This document shows positions 1-5,639 of a DNA stretch of 13,192 bases, piece after piece. The stretch is from Spirochaetales bacterium. GTDB taxonomy: Bacteria; Spirochaetota; Spirochaetia; Sphaerochaetales; Sphaerochaetaceae. The position numbers were made by a program, and so were the translations under genes. Every line of letters starts with the position of its first letter. Position 1 is the stretch's first letter. The notes under the pieces were generated by a model. The model was given only the letters and a program-made list of their open reading frames with translations, made no database searches and was not told the origin of the DNA. The stretch lies in contig JAAZJI010000086.1 in NCBI GenBank assembly GCA_012800465.1, positions 1 to 13,192 of the forward strand. The letters are read 5' to 3'.

Positions 1-401
1 CTTTTCGTGTAGGCGAACACGGTCGATCCGTCGGGCCGCTTTTTGGCCAGATCGGTGCGGGTCCAGTCAAACACCGGCATGAAATTATAGCACACCATGG
101 TGATGCCCTCGCTACCGAGGTTCCTCAAGGTCTCGATATAGGCGTCGATATACCGTTCCCGGTCCCGGCTGCCGATCTTGATCGCGTCGTGGATGTTCAC
201 GCTTTCGATTCCGAGGATCTTCAAACCGGCGGCTTCGACCTCCGCCTTGAGCTCGCGAATCCGTCCGATCGGCCACGCTTCCCCGGCGGGGATATCGTAC
301 AAGGTGGTGACGACCCCCTCCACACCGGGAATCTGCCGAATGTACTTCAACGGAACGGTGTCATGGTTGGTGCCAAACCATCTCAGCGTCATATGGAGCA
401 T
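1..401 (-). CDS. uxuA: Mannonate dehydratase, N-terminal part (runs off the left edge)
   Basis: UxuA removes water from D-mannonate to give 2-keto-3-deoxygluconate, a cytoplasmic step of glucuronate breakdown. The 133 visible residues match the family's N-terminus: an MTLRWFG start, the IRQIPGVEGVVTTLYDIPAGE block at about residues 22-41 (typical of the TIM-barrel opening), IES at about 65-67, and YNFMPVFDWTRTDL at about 105-118, a near-signature stretch of UxuA. The rest (roughly 220-260 residues in relatives) lies beyond the window. I chose the ATG at 401 because AAGGA (411-415 on this strand) lies 9 nt upstream. An in-frame ATG at 392 would also fit the family start. The gene is divergent from rpe, and its promoter candidate lies at 433-461. 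No other hexuronate gene is visible, so whether it sits in an operon is unknown. Confidence 0.93.
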   Translation of the reverse strand, partial: MLHMTLRWFGTNHDTVPLKYIRQIPGVEGVVTTLYDIPAGEAWPIGRIRELKAEVEAAGLKILGIESVNIHDAIKIGSRDRERYIDAYIETLRNLGSEGITMVCYNFMPVFDWTRTDLAKKRPDGSTVFAYTK

Positions 402-432
402 GGGTATGTATCCTTCATCGTGTACTGAGCGA

Positions 433-461
433 ATGCTAGCATATGTGCATATCCGTTACAA
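433..461 (-). promoter_or_regulatory. Candidate uxuA promoter overlapped by two palindromes
   Basis: Reading leftward, TTGTAA (461-456) and TAGCAT (438-433) are separated by 17 nt; each matches the sigma-70 consensus at 4 of 6 bases. The implied start near 426 gives a leader of about 25 nt that contains the AAGGA Shine-Dalgarno sequence. A perfect 10-bp palindrome ATGCTAGCAT (433-442) covers the -10, and a second palindrome, ATATG-TG-CATAT (441-452), fills the spacer. This position suits a repressor operator, for example one of a hexuronate-responsive regulator, but no regulator identity can be read from the bases. Confidence 0.4.
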
Positions 462-514
462 TCTTCAACCGGTGGAACACCCGTGGCGGCCTCGTTTCTT
501 TCCTGAGGCAATCG

Positions 515-543
515 TTGCATAACGGTCCGCTTCTTGGTATAAC
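515..543 (+). promoter_or_regulatory. Candidate extended -10 promoter of rpe, predicted leaderless
   Basis: TTGCAT (515-520) and TATAAC (538-543, 5 of 6 to consensus) are separated by 17 nt. TG at 535-536 gives a TGnTATAAC extended -10. Only 7 nt lie between the -10 and the rpe ATG at 551, so transcription should start at or within about one base of the A of the ATG. The -35 matches only at TTG, as is common for extended -10 promoters. Confidence 0.5.
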
Positions 544-550
544 TTAGGAT

Positions 551-1213
551 ATGGACAGATCCTCATTGATCATAGCTCCGAGCATGCTCGCCAGCGACTT
601 CTCCAAGGGCGCGGCCGAGGTCGCTTCAATCAGGAACCATGGGGCGGATTGGGTCCACCTCGACGTGATGGACGGCGCTTTCGTTCCAAACATCAGCTTC
701 GGACCGGTCGTCATCGAGAGCCTCAGAAAGCACAGCGACCTCCCATTCGACACGCATCTGATGATCGAGCGGCCCGAGCGCTATATCGCCGATTTCGCCG
801 CCGCCGGCAGCGACTACCTCACGATCCATCAGGAGGGGAACATCCACCTCGATCGCACTCTGAACCTCATCAGGGAGCATCGGGTCAAGGCGGGGATCAG
901 CATCGTCCCGTCCACACCGGTCGATGCGCTGAAGGAGATCCTCCACCTTGTCGACCTGGTTCTGGTGATGAGCGTGAATCCCGGGTTCGGGGGACAGAAG
1001 ATGATCCCTTCCACCTTGAACAAGATAACCCGGCTGAAAGCGTTGAGGGAAGAGCATGGCTACACCTATCTCATCAGCGTCGACGGGGGAGTGAACCTGG
1101 ACACCGTCTCTTCCATCGTCGAAGCGGGAGCCGACGTCGCCGTTGCCGGGAGTGCATTCTTCGGTGCCGAAGACCGCACCCGGTTTGTTCAACGCATGAA
1201 GGGCATGGCGTGA
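551..1213 (+). CDS. rpe: Ribulose-phosphate 3-epimerase
   Basis: This enzyme interconverts D-ribulose 5-phosphate and D-xylulose 5-phosphate in the pentose phosphate pathway, in the cytoplasm. The 220-residue product has the usual length and TIM-barrel landmarks: IIAPSMLASDF at 7-17, VHLDVMDG at 35-42 with metal ligands H36 and D38, FDTHLM at 66-71 with H69, SVNPGFGGQ at 141-149 forming the phosphate loop, and SVDGGV at 176-181 with D178. All four expected metal ligands are present. The ATG at 551 is the only start that fits the family N-terminus. It has no properly spaced Shine-Dalgarno sequence (AGGA ends one base before the ATG), which fits the leaderless prediction. It is the first gene of the rightward block, and dtd begins inside its stop codon. 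Confidence 0.96.
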   Translation: MDRSSLIIAPSMLASDFSKGAAEVASIRNHGADWVHLDVMDGAFVPNISFGPVVIESLRKHSDLPFDTHLMIERPERYIADFAAAGSDYLTIHQEGNIHLDRTLNLIREHRVKAGISIVPSTPVDALKEILHLVDLVLVMSVNPGFGGQKMIPSTLNKITRLKALREEHGYTYLISVDGGVNLDTVSSIVEAGADVAVAGSAFFGAEDRTRFVQRMKGMA

Positions 1214-1647
1214 GAACGGTCATCCAGCGTGTCCATGACGCAAGCGTCACGGTCGACGGAAAGGTCGTCGGCTCCATCGAACGGGGTCTGATCGTATACC
1301 TTGGAGTAGGTGAGGGGGACACCGAAGAGCAGCTGAAGTGGATATGCGAGAAAATCCCCAAGATCCGCTGTTTTCGGGATGAACACGGCAAGATGAACCT
1401 CGATCTGAAACAGGTTGGCGGACAGATTCTCCTCGTCAGCCAGTTCACCCTGTTGGCGAACCTCCGCAAAGGCAACCGCCCCTCATACGACCGGGCGGCG
1501 GATCCGAAGATCGCCGAAGCGCTCTACGACAAGGCGTTTTCCTTGTTCGAAGCACAGGGCATCGTCGTTGCCGGCGGCGTTTTTGGAGCGCATATGCATG
1601 TCAGATATACAAATGACGGTCCGGTTACCTTCACTCTTGATGCATAG
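1210..1647 (+). CDS. dtd: D-aminoacyl-tRNA deacylase
   Basis: Dtd hydrolyses D-amino acids (and glycine mischarged on tRNA-Ala in known homologues) from tRNA, so it is a chirality proofreading enzyme of translation. The start is a GTG at 1210 that overlaps the rpe stop as GTGA. AAGGG at 1199-1203 lies 6 nt upstream. The 145-residue product equals the E. coli enzyme's length. The catalytic-pocket motif SQFTL falls at 77-81, with T80 at the same number as in E. coli Dtd, and the second signature NDGPVTF lies near the C-terminus. IQRV at 5-8 and GKMNL at 60-64 are further family blocks. The 4-nt overlap implies translational coupling to rpe. Its end overlaps the repeats upstream of recA. Confidence 0.95.
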   Translation: MRTVIQRVHDASVTVDGKVVGSIERGLIVYLGVGEGDTEEQLKWICEKIPKIRCFRDEHGKMNLDLKQVGGQILLVSQFTLLANLRKGNRPSYDRAADPKIAEALYDKAFSLFEAQGIVVAGGVFGAHMHVRYTNDGPVTFTLDA

Positions 1648-1663
1648 GTTGATGCAATATGAT
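1637..1663 (+). promoter_or_regulatory. Candidate recA promoter with direct and inverted repeats
   Basis: TTGATG (1637-1642) and TATGAT (1658-1663, 5 of 6) are separated by a short 15-nt spacer. The 8-mer TTGATGCA occurs twice, at 1637-1644 and 1649-1656, a 12-bp period. An inverted repeat TGCAT-N6-ATGCA spans 1641-1656. The implied start near 1670 gives a leader of about 28 nt containing the AGAGGAG Shine-Dalgarno sequence at 1687-1693. I see no LexA box of the Bacillus, E. coli or Leptospira type. The elements overlap the dtd stop codon, so recA may also be read from the rpe promoter. Confidence 0.4.
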
Positions 1664-1697
1664 ACGATACCGCCCATAAGGTACCAGAGGAGTTACC

Positions 1698-2744
1698 ATG
1701 GCAAAAAGTAAAGACAGTACGTTTCCCTTGGATGTGAAGCAGAAGCGGGACGCCCTCGAGGCGGCTCGGGCTCAAATAGACAAGCAGTTCGGAAAAGGGT
1801 CGCTGATGAAACTCGGCGATGCCGATGAGACGCTGAACATCGAGGCGATATCCTCCGGTTCGCTCCTGCTTGACGAAGCCCTCGGAATCGGCGGATACCC
1901 GCGGGGCCGGATCGTCGAGATCTATGGCCCGGAATCCAGCGGAAAGACCACGATCGCCCTCCATGCGATCGCCGAGGCGCAGAAGGCGGGAGGGATCGCC
2001 GCGTTCATCGATGCCGAGCACGCGATGGATCCCTCCTATGCGAAGAAGCTCGGAGTGAACATCGACGAGCTCTGGATCAGCCAGCCGGACAGCGGCGAGC
2101 AGGCCCTCGAGATCACCGAGTCGCTCGTTCGCAGCGGGGCGGTGGACATGATCGTCATCGACAGCGTGGCCGCCCTCACCCCCCAGGCGGAGATCGACGG
2201 GGATATGGGTGACAGCCACATGGGTCTTCAGGCGCGGCTGATGAGCCAGGCCCTCCGCAAACTCACCGGTCTCTTGAGCAAGTCCAACACGACGATCATC
2301 TTCATCAACCAGATCCGGATGAAGATCGGGGTGATGTTCGGAAACCCCGAGACGACCACCGGCGGAAACGCCCTGAAGTTCTACTCTTCGATCCGGATCG
2401 ATGTCCGGAAGATCGAAACCCTCAGCAGGGGAGCGGATGACGTCTATGGAAACCGGATCCGGATCCGGGTCGTGAAGAACAAGGTCGCTCCGCCGTTCAA
2501 GAAGGTGGAGCTGGACCTCCTCTTCGGGGAAGGAATCAGCTACGAGGCGAGCCTGCTGGACGCGGCCCTCAAATACGAGATGATCGACAAGGCCGGATCA
2601 TGGTACTCCTACAAGGATGAGAAGATCGGTCAGTGCAGGGATCGGACGATCGAGTTCCTGAAGTCGAATCCAGACATCATCGCCGATCTGGACAAACGCC
2701 TCCGCGAAACGATGTTCGGCCACGCAAAGGTCGAAAAAGAGTAG
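1698..2744 (+). CDS. recA: Recombinase RecA
   Basis: RecA forms ATP-dependent filaments on single-stranded DNA, drives strand exchange in recombinational repair, and activates LexA self-cleavage where LexA exists. The 348-residue length is typical. Visible landmarks are the [10 protein letters not shown] block at 31-40, the Walker A motif GPESSGKTT at 77-85, the catalytic glutamate in AEHA (E107), the Walker B strand MIVIDS at 151-156, [20 protein letters not shown] at about 170-189, and DNA-binding loop L2 around 207-223 (GNPETTTGG). The ATG at 1698 has AGAGGAG 4 nt upstream. In the C-terminal domain the usual GQG turn reads GQC (C312). scpA starts only 4 nt after the stop, which puts recA in the same unit as the SMC accessory genes. 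Confidence 0.98.
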   Translation: MAKSKDSTFPLDVKQKRDALEAARAQIDKQFGKGSLMKLGDADETLNIEAISSGSLLLDEALGIGGYPRGRIVEIYGPESSGKTTIALHAIAEAQKAGGIAAFIDAEHAMDPSYAKKLGVNIDELWISQPDSGEQALEITESLVRSGAVDMIVIDSVAALTPQAEIDGDMGDSHMGLQARLMSQALRKLTGLLSKSNTTIIFINQIRMKIGVMFGNPETTTGGNALKFYSSIRIDVRKIETLSRGADDVYGNRIRIRVVKNKVAPPFKKVELDLLFGEGISYEASLLDAALKYEMIDKAGSWYSYKDEKIGQCRDRTIEFLKSNPDIIADLDKRLRETMFGHAKVEKE

Positions 2745-2748
2745 GATC

Positions 2749-3681
2749 GTGGAACGGACGGAGCGGCAGGTTTCAGCGAATCTCGGCTTGGTGTATACGA
2801 CCGCGGGCTTTGAAGGTCCGCTCGGCCTGCTCCTTCACCTGATCCAGAAAGCCGAAGTCAACATCTACGACATTCCGATCGCCGAGATCACCGAACAGTT
2901 CATCTCCTATCTGGAGAGCGAGGAGTCGGTTCTTCTCGGCGATCTGACGGAATTCTACAAGATGGCGGCGGACCTGCTCTTCATAAAGAGCCGGATGCTC
3001 CTTCCGGTGGACCTGGAGTTCGATGAGGAGTATCAGGACCCTCGCCAGGAGCTGGTCGAACGTCTTCTGGAACACCAGCGCTTCAAGAAGTACACGGACC
3101 TGCTCAGCGGAACCGCCACCGCAGGCGAGCTCTTCATCTCCCGGAAACCGAGCCGGTTCCGTCTTCCGTTCGGGGACGAGGAGCTCTTCGGCCAGGTGAC
3201 GCTCGACGACCTCCTTGAGACGTTCCGGAACCTGATCAGACAGATCGCCCCGTCGAAGGTCTTCAACGTCTACGAGTCGGTGACGGTCAATGAAAAGATC
3301 GCCCTGATGCAGGAGATCTTTGAAACCCGGGAGTACATGACGATCGAAGAGCTCATCGTCGATCCGACGAGCCGGGCCCATATCATCTGCGCCTTCATGG
3401 CGATCCTGGACGCGACCAAGCAGGGGATGGTCTATCTTCTGCAGGAGCGGGCGTTCGAGACGATCGTCATCCGAAGACGGGACGAGTACTTTGAAGAGGA
3501 CTACTCCGACGCGTATGATGAGGACGACGAATTCATCCCCGCGCAGATCGAGCCGCTGCCGATCAGCAAAGAGGAGGAAGCCGCCTTCTACAAGGAGGAT
3601 GTGATCCTCGGCGGGGAGGAGCCGTCCGACGAAGAAGTCGAAGAGATCATCTTTGACGATGACCAGGAGGATGAGTCGTGA
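2749..3681 (+). CDS. scpA: Segregation and condensation protein A (kleisin) with acidic C-terminal tail
   Basis: ScpA is the kleisin that bridges SMC heads and, with ScpB, forms the bacterial condensin that loads on and organises the chromosome. The N-terminal SMC-neck-binding helices are clear: FEGPLGLLLHLIQK at 21-34, then NIYDIPIAEITEQF at 38-51 and ADLLFIKSRMLLP at 74-86. A winged-helix C-terminal region (about 180-243) ends in IVIRRR. Beyond it lies a 66-residue tail (245-310) in which 30 residues are Asp or Glu. The total of 310 is longer than the roughly 240-260 of many ScpA proteins, and the tail accounts for the excess. The start is a GTG at 2749, 4 nt after the recA stop, with the Shine-Dalgarno-like TAGGAT in between. 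It overlaps scpB as GTGA. Confidence 0.93.
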   Translation: MERTERQVSANLGLVYTTAGFEGPLGLLLHLIQKAEVNIYDIPIAEITEQFISYLESEESVLLGDLTEFYKMAADLLFIKSRMLLPVDLEFDEEYQDPRQELVERLLEHQRFKKYTDLLSGTATAGELFISRKPSRFRLPFGDEELFGQVTLDDLLETFRNLIRQIAPSKVFNVYESVTVNEKIALMQEIFETREYMTIEELIVDPTSRAHIICAFMAILDATKQGMVYLLQERAFETIVIRRRDEYFEEDYSDAYDEDDEFIPAQIEPLPISKEEEAAFYKEDVILGGEEPSDEEVEEIIFDDDQEDES

Positions 3682-4244
3682 ATGATGCGATCCGATCCCT
3701 CAGCGAGGACGCCCGTCTGCTGGAGGTGATCCTGTTTCTGGAGAACGAACCGGTCGGCGTCGAGAAGTTCGTGAAGATGACCGACCTGAGCGAAGACGAG
3801 GTCATGGCGGCTCTGGCGGAGATCGAGGAGTATTACGATACCTACCGGCATGGGATGAGTCTTTACGAGAACCACGGAGCCTTCCAATTCCTTCCGTCGG
3901 CGGATCTGCATGAACGGCTCCGCTCCTGCTACGGCCGCCGGGTCGACCGCCGCCTCAGCCGGGCCGCGATGGAGACCCTCTCGATCATCGCCTACAGCCA
4001 GCCGATCACCCGCCGGGAGATCGACAACATCCGGGGGGTCTCCAGCGATTCGATCATCCGGCTGCTCCGTGACCGGGAGTACATCAAGGTCGTCGGCCGC
4101 AAGGACGTGCCCGGTCATCCCTGCCTCTATGGGACGAGCCGGAAGTTCCTCTTCGAGTTCAACCTGAATTCAATCGCCGCCCTTCCCAGACTGAGCGCGA
4201 TCGACCGGGAGCGTTTCGAAGAGAGCGGCGAGGAGGAAGCATGA
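3678..4244 (+). CDS. scpB: Segregation and condensation protein B
   Basis: ScpB dimers bind the middle of ScpA and complete the SMC-ScpAB complex. The 188-residue product has two winged-helix regions, at about 8-80 and 92-160. The second carries the family signature AMETLSIIAYSQPITR at 97-112, followed by EIDNIRGV (114-121) and GRKDVPGHPCLYGTS (140-154). The GTG at 3678 overlaps the scpA stop. A full AGGAGG lies at 3665-3670, 7 nt upstream, which decides this start. The ATG of rluB overlaps its stop as ATGA, so scpA, scpB and rluB are likely coupled in translation. Confidence 0.94.
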   Translation: MNDAIRSLSEDARLLEVILFLENEPVGVEKFVKMTDLSEDEVMAALAEIEEYYDTYRHGMSLYENHGAFQFLPSADLHERLRSCYGRRVDRRLSRAAMETLSIIAYSQPITRREIDNIRGVSSDSIIRLLRDREYIKVVGRKDVPGHPCLYGTSRKFLFEFNLNSIAALPRLSAIDRERFEESGEEEA

Positions 4245-4972
4245 TCGAGTATCCGGTCCGCCTCCAGGTCTATATGGCCAAAAGCGGCTGCGGCTCCCGC
4301 CGCCACTGCGAAACCCTCATCGAAGCGGGGAGGGTGATGGTGAACATGCAGCGCGTCACGACCCTCGGAACGAAGGTGACCGAGGACGACGTGGTGATGG
4401 TCGACGGTCGGACGATCGAACCGGTGGACCGATTCTTCTATTTCGCCCTCAACAAACCCCGCGGCTATGTGAGCACCAACTACGATCCCAATGAACGGAA
4501 CTTCGCCCGAGACCTGCTGGACGTCCCGCAAAAGCCGCTGCTGTTCAGCATCGGCCGGCTCGACAAGGAATCCACGGGGCTCCTCCTCTTCACCAATGAC
4601 GGGAAGCTGACTCAGAAGCTGAGCCATCCCTCCTACGAAGTGGAGAAGGAGTACCTCGTCAGCGCCTCCCGCCCGATCGCCCGGGAGGACCTGGAAGCGA
4701 TGAGGAGGGGAGTCCATCTTCCCGACAATCGGCTTGCGTATCGGATCCGTCGCTTCGAGATCCTGAGCTCGCGATGGACCAGGATCATCCTCACCGAGGG
4801 GAAGAACCGCGAGATCCGGAAACTGCTCGAGCATTTCGAGTATCGGGTTCTTGACCTGATCCGGGTCCGCGTGGGACCGATCGAGCTGGGGGATCTGAAA
4901 ACGGGGCATTGGCGCCAACTCACCAAAGAGGAGGTCCGCCGGCTCCACGATGAACAGAGGACGAAACGATGA
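4241..4972 (+). CDS. rluB: rRNA pseudouridine synthase, RsuA/RluB family
   Basis: This family converts uridine to pseudouridine in rRNA. RluB acts on 23S rRNA helix 93 (U2605 in E. coli), while RsuA acts on 16S rRNA. An S4 RNA-binding domain occupies about residues 6-55 (SGCGSRRHCETLIEAGRV). The catalytic domain follows, with NKPRGYVST at 71-79, GRLDKESTGLLLFTNDG at 105-121 containing the catalytic D108, and EGKNREIRKLL at 186-196. Its place directly after scpAB is the conserved location of RluB in many bacteria, so I favour RluB over RsuA, but sequence alone does not fix the target base. AGGAGG at 4231-4236 precedes the ATG. It overlaps cmk by ATGA. The 243-residue length is normal. Confidence 0.92.
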   Translation: MIEYPVRLQVYMAKSGCGSRRHCETLIEAGRVMVNMQRVTTLGTKVTEDDVVMVDGRTIEPVDRFFYFALNKPRGYVSTNYDPNERNFARDLLDVPQKPLLFSIGRLDKESTGLLLFTNDGKLTQKLSHPSYEVEKEYLVSASRPIAREDLEAMRRGVHLPDNRLAYRIRRFEILSSRWTRIILTEGKNREIRKLLEHFEYRVLDLIRVRVGPIELGDLKTGHWRQLTKEEVRRLHDEQRTKR

Positions 4973-5613
4973 TCGTCGCGATCGATGGACCCGCCGGGGT
5001 CGGAAAATCCTCGATTGCGAGGATGCTTGCCGAGCGAAGCGCCTTCACCTATCTGAACAGCGGTTCATTCTACCGCGCCTACACCTACCTCCATCAACAA
5101 AAGGGCAGGGACGTAACCGATCTCGCCGGTGTTCTCTCCACGGCCAAAGAGGTGTCCCTCCGATTGGTCGACGGACGGATTCACGCCGATGGAATCGATA
5201 TCGAAGAGAAGCTGCGGACCAGGGAGGTCGATGCGGTCGTCGCCCAAGTATCGGCCTATCCGCCGCTCAGGTCCCATGTGAACGAGCAGCTGAAGGCGAT
5301 CGCCCGAGGGGAGGACATGATCGTCGAAGGGCGGGACATCACCACGGTCGTGTTCCCCGATGCCGAGCTGAAGATCTATTTCGACGCGAAGCCGGAGATC
5401 CGGGCCGAGCGCCGCTTCAGGCAGCACCCCGAAGGGACGACCTACGAGGAGGTGCTCGCGGGGGTCAGGGCCCGTGACGAAATCGATCGGAACAAGGCCG
5501 TAGGCGCCTTGAAACAAGCTGAGGACGCCCTGTACGTCGACACCTCGTACTTGACTATGGATGAGGTTTGTGAGAAAGTGTTATCTGCTATTTTTGCCTT
5601 GAAAATGGGATAA
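4969..5613 (+). CDS. cmk: Cytidylate kinase
   Basis: Cmk phosphorylates CMP and dCMP with ATP in pyrimidine nucleotide recycling. The 214-residue protein opens with a P-loop, GPAGVGKSS at 7-15. The nucleoside-binding strand reads LNSGSFYRA at 29-37, where LDTG or LDSG is usual. EGRDITTVVFPDAE at 120-133 corresponds to the canonical GRDIGTVVFP with G replaced by T126. RAERRFRQ at 145-152 and RARDEIDRNKA at 167-177 are the lid and CMP-binding arginine segments. The ATG at 4969 overlaps the rluB stop and has AGAGGA at 4956-4961. Base composition turns AT-rich over the last ~60 nt. The cmk-rpsA neighbourhood is widely conserved, and Treponema pallidum is reported, from memory, to have the two fused. 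Here they are separate genes 26 nt apart. Confidence 0.95.
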   Translation: MIVAIDGPAGVGKSSIARMLAERSAFTYLNSGSFYRAYTYLHQQKGRDVTDLAGVLSTAKEVSLRLVDGRIHADGIDIEEKLRTREVDAVVAQVSAYPPLRSHVNEQLKAIARGEDMIVEGRDITTVVFPDAELKIYFDAKPEIRAERRFRQHPEGTTYEEVLAGVRARDEIDRNKAVGALKQAEDALYVDTSYLTMDEVCEKVLSAIFALKMG

Positions 5614-5639
5614 ATAGGTAAATTTTGGATCAGGAGAGA

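Noticed and set aside
649..1647. Longer dtd reading frame starting inside rpe
   Set aside because: The extra N-terminal part is Arg/Pro/His-rich out-of-frame translation of rpe. Dtd homology begins at the GTG at 1210.
5625..5639. TTG start of rpsA
   Set aside because: It has only a poor Shine-Dalgarno match upstream, whereas AGGAG at 5632-5636 serves a later start.
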